From NCBI GenBank assembly GCA_034211175.1, contig JAXHUH010000279.1:1-21107 (forward strand): a stretch of 21,107 nucleotides of DNA, read 5' to 3'. This stretch comes from JAXHUH01 sp034211175. Lineage in GTDB: Bacteria; Actinomycetota; Acidimicrobiia; Acidimicrobiales; CAIXPF01. Position 1 is the stretch's first letter. Each line of letters starts with the position of its first letter. The notes beneath the pieces are model-generated. The model searched no databases, was not told the DNA's origin, and saw only the letters and a program-made list of their open reading frames with translations. Shown here one piece after another: positions 7,502 through 13,993 of this stretch. Made by a program: the position numbers and the translations under genes.

Positions 7502-8440
7502 TCAGCTGCGAGAGCGGCGCCCGAGGAGCCCGCCGCCGACCGCGAGCAGTCCGCCGATGGCGATCAGCGCGAACCCGCCCGTCGCGGTGGTCGACGTCGT
7601 CTGCTCCGGGCCGGTGGCCGGCAGGGTGACGGTCTGGCCGGCGACGGCCGTGCAGACGCCGTCGACGACCTGCTGGTCGGGCGGGCACACGAGGTCGGTG
7701 GCGCTGGTCCCCGGCGGGGTGGTGGTCGTCGTCTGCTGGCCCGGCGGCGGGGGCGGCGCGGTGGTGGTCGTCGTCGAGGTCGGCGGCTGCGGGATGCCGC
7801 ACGGCGTGATGCCGCCGTTCCACGCCGAGATCAGGGTGTTGAACACGCCGTTGAGCGAGCCGTAGAAGGAACCGTCGGGGCCGACGACGGCGAGCGGCGG
7901 GCCCATGCTGGCGTCGACCTGGAAGCAGTCGTAGGCCGGGTCGCCGACCTCGGGGGCGAGGAACAGCGTCAGCTCGAACGGGGCGGTGCACGAGATCATG
8001 CCGGGCTCGGGCCCGCAGTACGCCGTCCGGAACCCGTACTGGTTCTGGTTCGGGTCGAACTGCACGCTGCCGGAGTTCTTGATCGACAGGGAGATGCCGA
8101 CGTCCTCGCACCCCTCGGCGAAGCCGTCCCAGCGCATCGTCACCGCCTGGGCGGGCGGCTCCAGGTTGAGCTGGCGCAGGTCGGGGACCTCGGGGCCGCC
8201 GTCGACCGAGAACCGCACGTTGGTCAGGGCGTCGGGGCCCTCGGTGCGACACGACTCGGGAAGGAAGCCGAGCGGCCAGTTCTCGAAGTCGGACACGGGC
8301 TCGGGTGACGGGTCGTTGCTCGTCTGGGCCGCGGACGGCGCGATGGCGCCGAACGTGACGACACCGAGCACCGCCAGCGCCGTGATGATGTGGGCCAGGC
8401 GTGAGCGCAAGGGACGGACCTCCCTGGTCGGTGATTGCAT
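7502..8440 (-). CDS. LPXTG-anchored, cysteine-rich secreted protein of unknown function
   Basis: The product has 312 residues. A signal peptide (hydrophobic core about 18-34) is predicted to be cleaved after APSAA, near residue 38. The mature domain, about 40-225, has no family I recognise. It has six cysteines; two more sit in the segment VCPPDQQVVDGVC after a Pro/Thr spacer, so eight cysteines could form four disulfides outside the cell. The spacer (poly-Thr, poly-Pro, TTTTTPPG) is typical of wall-spanning stalks. The C-terminus carries the sortase signal LPATG (273-277), a hydrophobic stretch and the tail RRSRS. ATG 8440 is supported by GAGGAG 7 bases upstream on the minus strand. The product is probably linked covalently to the cell wall; no sortase gene lies in the window. 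It is monocistronic. Confidence 0.88.
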   Translation of the reverse strand: MQSPTREVRPLRSRLAHIITALAVLGVVTFGAIAPSAAQTSNDPSPEPVSDFENWPLGFLPESCRTEGPDALTNVRFSVDGGPEVPDLRQLNLEPPAQAVTMRWDGFAEGCEDVGISLSIKNSGSVQFDPNQNQYGFRTAYCGPEPGMISCTAPFELTLFLAPEVGDPAYDCFQVDASMGPPLAVVGPDGSFYGSLNGVFNTLISAWNGGITPCGIPQPPTSTTTTTAPPPPPGQQTTTTTPPGTSATDLVCPPDQQVVDGVCTAVAGQTVTLPATGPEQTTSTTATGGFALIAIGGLLAVGGGLLGRRSRS

Positions 8441-8817
8441 CGGTGTGCTCCTCGGTCGCGTGGGACGCTACGCCTCTCGGGACACCGCGTGGGTGACCGT
8501 GCCCCGAACGTGGTCGACGCGGCAAACGGCGGGCTCACCGACACGTGCACGTCACCGTTCGACCTCCGGCTCGCGCCGCCTGGCGGGGGGCGCGAGCAAG
8601 CGGCCGCGGCTGCGGCGACGGGCTCGAACCGCACCGGTCGGCCCGGACCGATCATCGGTCATGTGGACGTCCCGCGGCTCACCCGATGGGGGTGATGTCG
8701 ATCGGGGAGAGGTGTCCCGGCCGGCCCGGCGCCGTGGCGCGGCCGCCACGACGGGGGCCTCGACCGCCGCGCGGCACCCACACTGTCGGAGCGGTTGTCT
8801 GAGCTCAGATGTGAGAG

Positions 8818-8880
8818 CACGCGCTGTTCCCGCACATGAGCGTGTTCGACAACGTGGCGTTCGGACTCCGGTCCCGCAAG
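8818..8880 (+). pseudogene. Fragment of an ABC importer ATPase gene
   Basis: Codons 8818-8880 read HALFPHMSVFDNVAFGLRSRK. This is nearly the exact stretch that follows the Q-loop in MalK/PotA/CysA-type ATPases (ALFPHMxVxxNVAFGLR). A TGA lies in frame at 8812, so no upstream part survives in this frame. After about residue 20 the similarity stops: no signature motif, Walker B or switch histidine follows. It is a decayed or rearranged remnant, not a working gene. How it arrived is unknown. Confidence 0.6.
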
Positions 8881-9025
8881 TCCCGATCGGGAGGACGACC
8901 AGACGTGGAGCACGCGCAGAACAACGGCGACGAGCCCGCCGACGGCGAATGGCCGGCGGCATCTCCCTCCAACGCCGCCTCGAACGTCGCTGACCCCGGC
9001 CCCCGTCCCGCCCGCCCACGATCCC

Positions 9026-9208
9026 GGTTCTGGACCCACCCGGGTGCCACGGGTGGCATCGTGCGCGGTCCAGTTCGGATGGTTGTGGTTCTGGACCCAC
9101 CCGGGTGCCGCCGGTGGCATCGTGCGCGGTCCAGTTCGGGTGGTTGTGGTTCTGGACCCACCTGGGTGCCACGGGTGGCATCGTGCGCGGTCCAGTTCGG
9201 GTGGTGGT
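9026..9208. repeat. Three tandem 61-bp repeats with internal inverted repeats
   Basis: Copies begin at 9026, 9087 and 9148, each opening with GGTTCTGGACCCACC, and differ at only a few bases. Within each unit CTGGACC and GGTCCAG form a 7-bp inverted repeat about 30 bases apart. Between them TGCCAC and GTGGCA form an inner stem. In copy 2 the inner stem changes A-T to G-T and so stays pairable. Because 61 is not a multiple of 3, each copy shifts frame, so the array is not coding. There are no spacers, so it is not a CRISPR. Confidence 0.85.
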
Positions 9209-9363
9209 GGTGGGTGTCGGCCCGGTGTGCCCGGGTGATCGTCAGCCGGTGACGGCGCGGAGACCGTCGCGGCACGGGCGGCGTCGGGCGGCGAGCCGCG
9301 GGCCGATCCGGGGTGCCGCCGGGGCGGTCGACACCGGCCGCGCACGCGGGCTCGGCCGAAGGG

Positions 9364-9933
9364 CTAGGGGGTACCCCAGGAGTAGGTCTGCTTGACGAGT
9401 TGGAGGTAGGTGAAGATCTCGGTGGAGACGACCTCGGGGATGGCGCGGATGCGGCCGTTGACCAGCTCGACGAGGTCGGCGACGTCGGCACAGACCACCT
9501 CCAGGAGCAGGTCGTAGCGGCCGGCCACCAGGACCAGGTAGTCGATCTCGTCCCACTCGGAGAGGGTCTTCGCCACGGCCCGGGTGTCGCCGCGCACCGA
9601 CACGGCAACCATCGCCTGGAGTGCGAAGCCGAGGCGGGCCGGGTCGGTGACCGCGACGATCTCCATCACGCCGTGGTCGATGAGGCGCTGGACCCGCTGG
9701 CGCACCGCGGCGCGCGACAGCCCGACCTCGGGGCCGAGGCTCGAGTAGCTCATCCGGCCGTCGACCTGCAGCGCCCGGATGATGGCCTTGTCGGTGTCGT
9801 CGAGGTCGACCACCGCGCCGTCGTCGTGGCGCGGGCCGGGCGGCGCCTCGATCGCCAGCTCGTCGTCCGCTGCCTGGTCGCCGTCGTCGCCCGGGTCGCC
9901 GTCGTCGGGGTCGTCGGTCTGGCCCGGCGGCAT
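9364..9933 (-). CDS. Lrp/AsnC-family transcriptional regulator
   Basis: The product has 189 residues. A strongly acidic leader of about 42 residues precedes the helix-turn-helix domain (about 43-92: LDDTDKAIIRALQVDGR, then VGLSRAAVRQRVQRL). A RAM-type effector and oligomerisation domain runs from about 100 to 180 (FALQAMVAVSV..., YDLLLEVVCAD...). ATG 9933 is supported by GGGGAGG 5 bases upstream. The acidic extension is unusual, since most Lrp/AsnC proteins are about 150 residues. It lies 46 bases downstream of a class III aminotransferase gene on the same strand, a common pairing in which the regulator senses an amino acid and controls the transaminase. The stop is TAG, showing that amber works as a normal terminator in this genome. 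Confidence 0.92.
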   Translation of the reverse strand: MPPGQTDDPDDGDPGDDGDQAADDELAIEAPPGPRHDDGAVVDLDDTDKAIIRALQVDGRMSYSSLGPEVGLSRAAVRQRVQRLIDHGVMEIVAVTDPARLGFALQAMVAVSVRGDTRAVAKTLSEWDEIDYLVLVAGRYDLLLEVVCADVADLVELVNGRIRAIPEVVSTEIFTYLQLVKQTYSWGTP

Positions 9934-9979
9934 CAGCCGCCTCCCCGGACCATCGGGGCGTCCCGGGCAACGGGTGCGA

Positions 9980-11344
9980 TCACGCAGTGAGCTCCTTGTG
10001 GGCCTCGACGAGGGCCTGGCGGATGGCGCCGGTGATGAGGTCGAACTCCTCGGGCCCGGCGACCAGCGACGGGGACAGCTGGATGACCGGGTCGCCCCGG
10101 TCGTCGGCCCGACAGATCAGGCCCAGTTCCAGCAGCCGTGGCGACACGAAGCCGCGCAGCAGCCACTCGCACTGCTCGTCGGTGAAGCTCGTGCCCTCGT
10201 TGGTCAGCTCGATGCCATAGAAGTACCCCATCCCGCGCACCTCGGCGACGATGGGCAGGTCGCAGAGGGTGTCGAGGCGTGACCGGAACTCGCCCTCGAG
10301 CGACGCCACCCGGCCCGGGAGGTCCTCGCGCTCCATCAGGTCGAGGTTGGCCAGCGCCACCGCGCAGCTCACCGGGTGGCCGCCGAAGGTGATGCCGTGG
10401 AGGAAGCTCTCGGTGCCGTCGAGGAACGGCTCGGCCAGACGGTCACTGACCAGGACCCCGCCGAGTGGTGCGTACCCCGAGGTGACCCCCTTGGCGAAGG
10501 TGATCATGTCGGGCTGGTAGCCGAGACGCTGCGCACCGAACCACGAGCCGAGGCGGCCGAAGGCGCAGATCACCTCGTCGGAGACGAGCAGCACGCCGTG
10601 GCGGTCGCAGATCTCGCGGGCCCGCTGCCAGTAGCCGGGGGCGGGCACGAAGCAGCCGCCGGCGTTCTGGACCGGCTCCAGGAACACCGCGGCGACGGTC
10701 TCGGGGCCGGCGGCGACGATGGCCCGCTCGATCTCGCCGGCGCAGGCGAGGGTGCACGCCGACTCGGCGGCGCAGAGCCCGCAGTGGAGGCGGTTCGTGT
10801 TGGGCACGTGCAGGCTCAGGCCCTCGCGCAGCATCGGCGCGAACGGTTCCTTGATGGCGTCGAGGCCGGTCACCGAGAGCGCCCCGAGCGTGGTGCCGTG
10901 GTAGGCGGTGTTGCGGGCGATCACCTTGACCCGCTCGGTGTCGCCCTTCAGCAGGTGGTACTGGCGGGCGAGCTTCCACGCGGTCTCGACCGCCTCGCCG
11001 CCGCCGGTGGTGAAGAACACCCGGTTGAGGTCGCCGGGCGCGAGCGCGGCGAGACGCTCCGAGAGCTCGATCGCCTTCGGGTGCGCGTACGTCCACAGCG
11101 GGAAGTAGGCGAGTTGCTCGGCCTGGGCCCGGGCCGCCTCGGCGAGCTCGACGCGCCCGTGGCCGGCCTGGACGACGAACAGGCCGGCGAGGCCGTCGAC
11201 GTAGCGCGTGCCGGTGGTGTCCCACACGTACGCGCCCTCGCCCCGCTCGATGACCTGGGGCGCCTCGCCCTCGCGGGAGAGCCGGGAGAAGTGGAGCCAC
11301 AGGTTCGCCGCGGAGCGGTCCGTGGCAGCGCCGAGTTCGGTCAT
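9980..11344 (-). CDS. Class III (PLP-dependent) aminotransferase
   Basis: The product has 454 residues from ATG 11344. Fold-type I features include TTGGGEAVETAWKLAR, AYHGTTLGALS, FLEPVQNAGG, VSDEVICAFGR (cofactor Asp) and the Schiff-base lysine in ITFAKGVTSGY (K285). The family moves amino groups between omega-amino acids or polyamines and a keto acid; the donor here is not determined. GGAGG lies 4 bases before 11344. An in-frame ATG at 11362 would add six residues but has no ribosome site. An unusual cysteine cluster (C188, C191, C197, C201; CX2CX5CX3C) sits in the central domain before EIERAI. The gene leads the Lrp/AsnC gene, and an imperfect palindrome 83-101 bases upstream is a candidate control site. 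Confidence 0.92.
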   Translation of the reverse strand: MTELGAATDRSAANLWLHFSRLSREGEAPQVIERGEGAYVWDTTGTRYVDGLAGLFVVQAGHGRVELAEAARAQAEQLAYFPLWTYAHPKAIELSERLAALAPGDLNRVFFTTGGGEAVETAWKLARQYHLLKGDTERVKVIARNTAYHGTTLGALSVTGLDAIKEPFAPMLREGLSLHVPNTNRLHCGLCAAESACTLACAGEIERAIVAAGPETVAAVFLEPVQNAGGCFVPAPGYWQRAREICDRHGVLLVSDEVICAFGRLGSWFGAQRLGYQPDMITFAKGVTSGYAPLGGVLVSDRLAEPFLDGTESFLHGITFGGHPVSCAVALANLDLMEREDLPGRVASLEGEFRSRLDTLCDLPIVAEVRGMGYFYGIELTNEGTSFTDEQCEWLLRGFVSPRLLELGLICRADDRGDPVIQLSPSLVAGPEEFDLITGAIRQALVEAHKELTA

Positions 11345-11381
11345 GGAGGCCTCCGGTGTCATGAGCGATTCATTCGCGCGC

Positions 11382-11400
11382 CATGTGCGGACATGTGCGA
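11382..11400. repeat. Two direct copies of CATGTGCG, 10 bp apart
   Basis: CATGTGCGG (11382-11390) and CATGTGCGA (11392-11400) repeat with a 10-bp period, one DNA turn, 38-56 bases upstream of the aminotransferase start. Same-face spacing suits regulator binding. No binding family can be named from this alone. Confidence 0.4.
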
Positions 11401-11426
11401 ACAGAACGCTCTCAGTCTGACAGAAT

Positions 11427-11445
11427 CACGAGCGTAACGTTCGTG
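11427..11445. promoter_or_regulatory. Imperfect palindrome, candidate operator of the aminotransferase/Lrp genes
   Basis: The 19-bp element has the form CACGA-n-CGT-n-ACG-n-TCGTG and is symmetrical at all but one base pair either side of its centre. It lies 83 bases upstream of the aminotransferase start, in the region between divergent genes. Lrp/AsnC proteins commonly bind such imperfect dyads upstream of linked genes, so the Lrp encoded by the second gene of this unit is a natural candidate. Confidence 0.4.
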
Positions 11446-11596
11446 GGAGCCCGAGCCCCTGCGCTGGTTGGGGGTCCAGTCGGTGTACGGCCTCTACCGG
11501 GCGGCCGATGCCACGGAGCGACGCACCGGGCGCACCTCACCGCTCGGGCGGTTGGCCGGGGCCATCTCCGGCCACGGAAGACGCGCGCTCTGGTGC

Positions 11597-11626
11597 GCGG
11601 CTGATCACCCGGTGGGGGTGAGCCGC
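11597..11626 (+). other. Bulged hairpin upstream of the small membrane protein gene
   Basis: GCGGC (11597-11601) plus TCACCC (11605-11610) pair with GGGTGAGCCGC (11616-11626), giving 11 base pairs with a 3-base bulge and a 5-base loop. It ends 30 bases before the ATG at 11657. It could be a leader structure or a terminator for upstream transcription. The rest of the 11446-11596 gap shows nothing clear. Confidence 0.3.
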
Positions 11627-11656
11627 TCCGCCGGTCGTTCCGTCATGGTGAGCGCC

Positions 11657-11851
11657 ATGACCCGGACCGTGTTCATGCGTGCCCTGTTCGGCTGGCTGAT
11701 CGTCGCGCTGCTCGCCTACGTGGTGTTGCTCGCGGCGGGCGTCTCGGGCGGGGTCGCGCTCGCCGCCGCGGTGCTCGTCGGGTTCTTCCTCGGCGGCGGC
11801 CTCGGCCTGCTGAGCGCCGGCGGCCGCCTGGCCGGATCACGCAGACCCTGA
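11657..11851 (+). CDS. Small membrane protein of unknown function
   Basis: The product is 64 residues. A short basic N-terminus (MTRTVFMR) is followed by two hydrophobic segments, about 9-27 and 33-54, separated by a Gly-Ser turn, and a basic tail (SRRP). This predicts a two-span hairpin in the membrane with both ends inside. The frame is open further upstream, but that translation is Arg-rich and not protein-like. ATG 11657 with GGTGAG 4 bases upstream is preferred; ATG 11645 is an alternative. I do not recognise a family. It stands alone between the aminotransferase and LysR genes. Confidence 0.55.
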   Translation: MTRTVFMRALFGWLIVALLAYVVLLAAGVSGGVALAAAVLVGFFLGGGLGLLSAGGRLAGSRRP

Positions 11852-11860
11852 CCGCGAAGA

Positions 11861-11941
11861 CCGGTCAGCCTCGACCTGTCCGCGCCGACCCTGTCCGCGC
11901 CGACCCTGTCCGCGCCGACCCCGCCCGTCGGCTCTGACCGG
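11861..11941. repeat. 15-bp tandem repeats enclosed by an 8-bp inverted repeat
   Basis: Two exact copies of CGCGCCGACCCTGTC (11881-11895 and 11896-11910) are flanked by a partial copy (11872-11880) and a degenerate copy (11911-11925). The block is enclosed by CCGGTCAG (11861-11868) and its exact complement CTGACCGG (11934-11941). It lies between the convergent small membrane protein and LysR genes, where it could act as a bidirectional terminator. Confidence 0.6.
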
Positions 11942-11973
11942 GCCGAACCGCCCGCCGGCCTGCCGGGCCCGGC

Positions 11974-12870
11974 TCAGGCGATCGGCGCCACGGTCCCGGC
12001 CGTGATCTCCTCGAGGAGGGCCACGGCCGGGTTCGTCGTGTCCGACGGCCGGGCCAGGGCCGTGGTCAGCAGCGGCGTCGGCGGCTCGAGCCGCACGTAG
12101 GTCACGCCGGATCGGGCCGAGCTCTCCATCACCGAGTCGGCGACGAACGCGATCCCGAGGCCGGTGGCGACGAGGCCGAGCACGGTCTGGAGGCTCAGCG
12201 CCTCCTGAGCGATCGTCGGGACGAAGCCGTGGTCGGCGCAGAAGCGCATCAGCAGGTCGAACGTGTCGGGCTCCGCGGCACGCGGGAAGATCACGAACGG
12301 CTCGTCGGCCACCTCGGCGAGTGCGATCGCGTCGGCGCCGGAAAGGTGATGGCCGCTGGCAACCGCCAGGCCGATGCCTTCGCGATGGACGGGCCGGACC
12401 GCGAACCCGGCGACATCGGCCGCCGGGGCCTTCACGAACCCGGCGTCCATGCGCTCGGCCCGCATCTCGTCGAACTGCAGCTCGGACTTCATCTCGACGA
12501 GCGACAGCTCGATGCCCGGCGCCCGGGACCGCAGCGCCCGCACGATCGGCGGGACGACGCTGAACAGGGCCGAGCCCACGTACCCGAGCCGGAGCGTGCC
12601 GGTCCGGCCGGCCGCGGCCAGCGACGCCTCGACGACCATGCGGTCCGCGTCCGCCAGCAGCTGACGGGCGTTGTCGAGGAACGCCGTGCCGGCCGGGGTC
12701 AGCTCGACGCTGCGTTGCGTGCGGGTGAGGAGCTCGAAGCCGAGCTCGGCCTCGAGTCGCTTGATCTGCTGGCTCAGCGCCGGCTGCGACAGGTGGATGC
12801 GCCGGGCGGCACGCCCGAAGTGCAGCTCCTCGGCCACCGCGACGAACGACTCGATCTGGCGCAGCTCCAC
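11974..12870 (-). CDS. LysR-family transcriptional regulator
   Basis: The product has 298 residues, a normal LysR length. The N-terminal winged helix-turn-helix is clear (LRQIESFVAVAEELHFGRAA, then LSQPALSQQIKRLEAELG). A two-lobed effector domain runs from about 90 to 295. GTG 12870 is chosen because the family motif begins immediately after it. The same frame is open far upstream, but that sequence is antisense to the divergent dehydrogenase gene and is not LysR-like. The gene is divergent from the dehydrogenase at 12961 across a 90-base gap carrying CAATCG dyads, the classical LysR arrangement in which the regulator controls its divergent neighbour in response to a pathway metabolite. The ligand is unknown. 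Confidence 0.93.
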   Translation of the reverse strand: MELRQIESFVAVAEELHFGRAARRIHLSQPALSQQIKRLEAELGFELLTRTQRSVELTPAGTAFLDNARQLLADADRMVVEASLAAAGRTGTLRLGYVGSALFSVVPPIVRALRSRAPGIELSLVEMKSELQFDEMRAERMDAGFVKAPAADVAGFAVRPVHREGIGLAVASGHHLSGADAIALAEVADEPFVIFPRAAEPDTFDLLMRFCADHGFVPTIAQEALSLQTVLGLVATGLGIAFVADSVMESSARSGVTYVRLEPPTPLLTTALARPSDTTNPAVALLEEITAGTVAPIA

Positions 12871-12902
12871 GGCCGCCGAGCCTAGTGATTCGTCCGACCG
12901 AT

Positions 12903-12926
12903 CAATCGCGGCCTCACAATCGATTG
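12903..12926. promoter_or_regulatory. Candidate LysR binding region
   Basis: A perfect 10-bp palindrome CAATCGATTG (12917-12926) and an extra half-site CAATCG (12903-12908) 14 bases upstream lie in the intergenic gap of the divergent LysR and dehydrogenase genes. LysR proteins bind dyads of this kind between divergent promoters, so this is the likely site. The palindrome touches the candidate -35 of the dehydrogenase promoter. Confidence 0.5.
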
Positions 12927-12952
12927 GACCGAAGAGGGCGTCGGCCTCAGAG
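12924..12952 (+). promoter_or_regulatory. Candidate promoter giving a leaderless dehydrogenase mRNA
   Basis: TTGGAC (12924-12929) and TCAGAG (12947-12952) are 17 bases apart. The ATG at 12961 follows the -10 by 8 bases, and no Shine-Dalgarno sequence precedes it. This spacing fits transcription starting at the A of the start codon, as is common in actinomycetes. The -10 match is weak. Confidence 0.35.
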
Positions 12953-12960
12953 TCCGGTGC

Positions 12961-13860
12961 ATGACACAGGACGCCACCACCATCGCCGTGCTCGGGCTCG
13001 GGGCCATGGGATCGGGCATGGCCCGGAACCTGGCCGACGCCGGCCGGCGGGTCACCGTCTGGAACCGGACCCCGGCCCGGGCCGACGACCTCGCCGCGGC
13101 CCACGCCGGCATCGAGGCCGCGCCGACGCCCCGGATGGCGGCGGCGGGCGCCGACGTCGTCGTCTCGGTCGTGACCGACGACGACGCCGCCCGGGTCGTG
13201 TGGCTCGATCCGACCGACGGTGCGGCCGCCGGGCTCCGCGCCGGCGCGGTCGCCGTGGAGTCCTCGACGGTGACGCCCGGCTGGGTGGCCGAGCTCGGCG
13301 CCGCCATCGCGGCGGTGGGCGCCGATCTCGTCGAGTGTCCGGTGCTCGGCTCGCGACCCCAGCTCGCCCGTGGTGCGCTCGTCCACCTCCTCGGCGGCGA
13401 CGACGGCCCCGTGGCGACCGCGAGGGCGGCGCTGGCCCCGAACGCGTCCGCCGCACGCCACCTCGGCCGCCTCGGGTCGGCGGCACCGGTGAAGCTCGCG
13501 GTCAACGCCCTCCTCGCCGCCCAGGTGGCGATCGGCGCCGAGATCGTCGCGGTGCTCGACGGCCACGGATTCGATCACGCCGCCGCCCGCGACCTGCTCC
13601 GGGACCTGCCGGTGACGTCCGCGGCGCTCGGCGGTGTCCTCGATCGGTTCGCGTCCGGCGACCACGCGCCGAACTTCCCGGTCGACCTCGTGGCGAAGGA
13701 CCTGCGCTACTTCGTCGGGCTCGTCCCGGATCCGGCGGCGGTCCCGGTCGCCGCCGCCGTCGGCTCGGCATTCGCCGCGGCCTCGGTCGAGGGCCTGGGC
13801 GGCGACGACCTCTCGTCGATCATCCGGCTCCGGGGCCCGGCCGGCGTCGCCGGGACCTGA
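12961..13860 (+). CDS. 3-hydroxyisobutyrate dehydrogenase-like NAD(P)-dependent oxidoreductase
   Basis: The product has 299 residues. A Rossmann motif GLGAMG (12-17) begins the NAD(P) domain, and VWNRTPAR suggests a basic residue near the 2'-phosphate, possibly favouring NADP. The substrate signature is ESSTVTP (100-106). The catalytic lysine lies in VKLAVN (K178, N182), and KDLRYF follows in the helical domain. These place it in the beta-hydroxyacid dehydrogenase family, which oxidises 3-hydroxyacids or reduces semialdehydes. The usual SGGxxGA loop is replaced by VLGSRPQLARGA, so the true substrate may differ from 3-hydroxyisobutyrate. It is divergent from a LysR gene that probably controls it, and it precedes, but has a separate promoter from, the acyl-CoA operon. 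Confidence 0.9.
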   Translation: MTQDATTIAVLGLGAMGSGMARNLADAGRRVTVWNRTPARADDLAAAHAGIEAAPTPRMAAAGADVVVSVVTDDDAARVVWLDPTDGAAAGLRAGAVAVESSTVTPGWVAELGAAIAAVGADLVECPVLGSRPQLARGALVHLLGGDDGPVATARAALAPNASAARHLGRLGSAAPVKLAVNALLAAQVAIGAEIVAVLDGHGFDHAAARDLLRDLPVTSAALGGVLDRFASGDHAPNFPVDLVAKDLRYFVGLVPDPAAVPVAAAVGSAFAAASVEGLGGDDLSSIIRLRGPAGVAGT

Positions 13861-13901
13861 GCACGGAAGCAACTCGGCTCCGGCACCGACAGTTCAGTTG
13901 A

Positions 13902-13930
13902 TTGTCAGCCAACAAGTCTTGGCGTAGGTT
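13902..13930 (+). promoter_or_regulatory. Sigma-70-type promoter of the acyl-CoA operon
   Basis: TTGTCA (-35, 13902-13907) and TAGGTT (-10, 13925-13930) are separated by exactly 17 bases. Transcription would start near 13937. The small dyad TTGT-CAGCCA-ACAA (13902-13915) overlaps the -35 and could be an operator, for example for the TetR protein encoded within the operon. Confidence 0.65.
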
Positions 13931-13939
13931 CCACGGCGC

Positions 13940-13963
13940 GGTGCGGCAGGCGCGTGCCGCACC
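13940..13963 (+). promoter_or_regulatory. 5' leader hairpin of the acyl-CoA operon
   Basis: A perfect 9-bp stem pairs GGTGCGGCA (13940-13948) with TGCCGCACC (13955-13963) around a 6-base loop. It would lie within a few bases of the predicted 5' end of the transcript and 18 bases before the ribosome site GGGGGGAA ahead of ATG 13994. It may protect the mRNA end or be a control element. Confidence 0.5.
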
Positions 13964-13993
13964 AGCTCAGAAGGCACACCTGGGGGGAACCGG

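Larger units (their letters stand above)
8441..9363. other. Gene-poor stretch with a gene fossil and tandem repeats
   Basis: No intact gene is supported across these 923 bases. Open frames exist on both strands, but their translations are low-complexity Arg/Pro/Gly runs with no domain pattern. The recognisable contents are an ABC-ATPase remnant at 8818-8880 and three 61-bp tandem repeats at 9026-9208. The upstream region of the LPXTG gene (8441 to about 8520) carries a possible minus-strand -10, TAGCGT (8465-8470), without a clear -35. Confidence 0.6.

Noticed and set aside
8620..8640. A tRNA T-arm-like GGCTCGAACCG segment
   Set aside because: It does not match the GGTTCGA consensus, and no acceptor, D or anticodon arm can be built around it.
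9026..9208. A CRISPR array
   Set aside because: The units are 61 bp, contiguous and without unique spacers, and no cas gene is in the window.
8836..9252. A 138-residue protein starting MSVFDNVAFGL
   Set aside because: Only the first dozen residues look like protein (an ABC-ATPase scrap). The rest runs through out-of-frame tandem repeats and ends without any domain.
11974..13872. A 632-codon LysR protein extending back to 13872
   Set aside because: The extra N-terminal sequence is antisense to the dehydrogenase gene and unlike any LysR protein; the LysR domain begins directly after GTG 12870.
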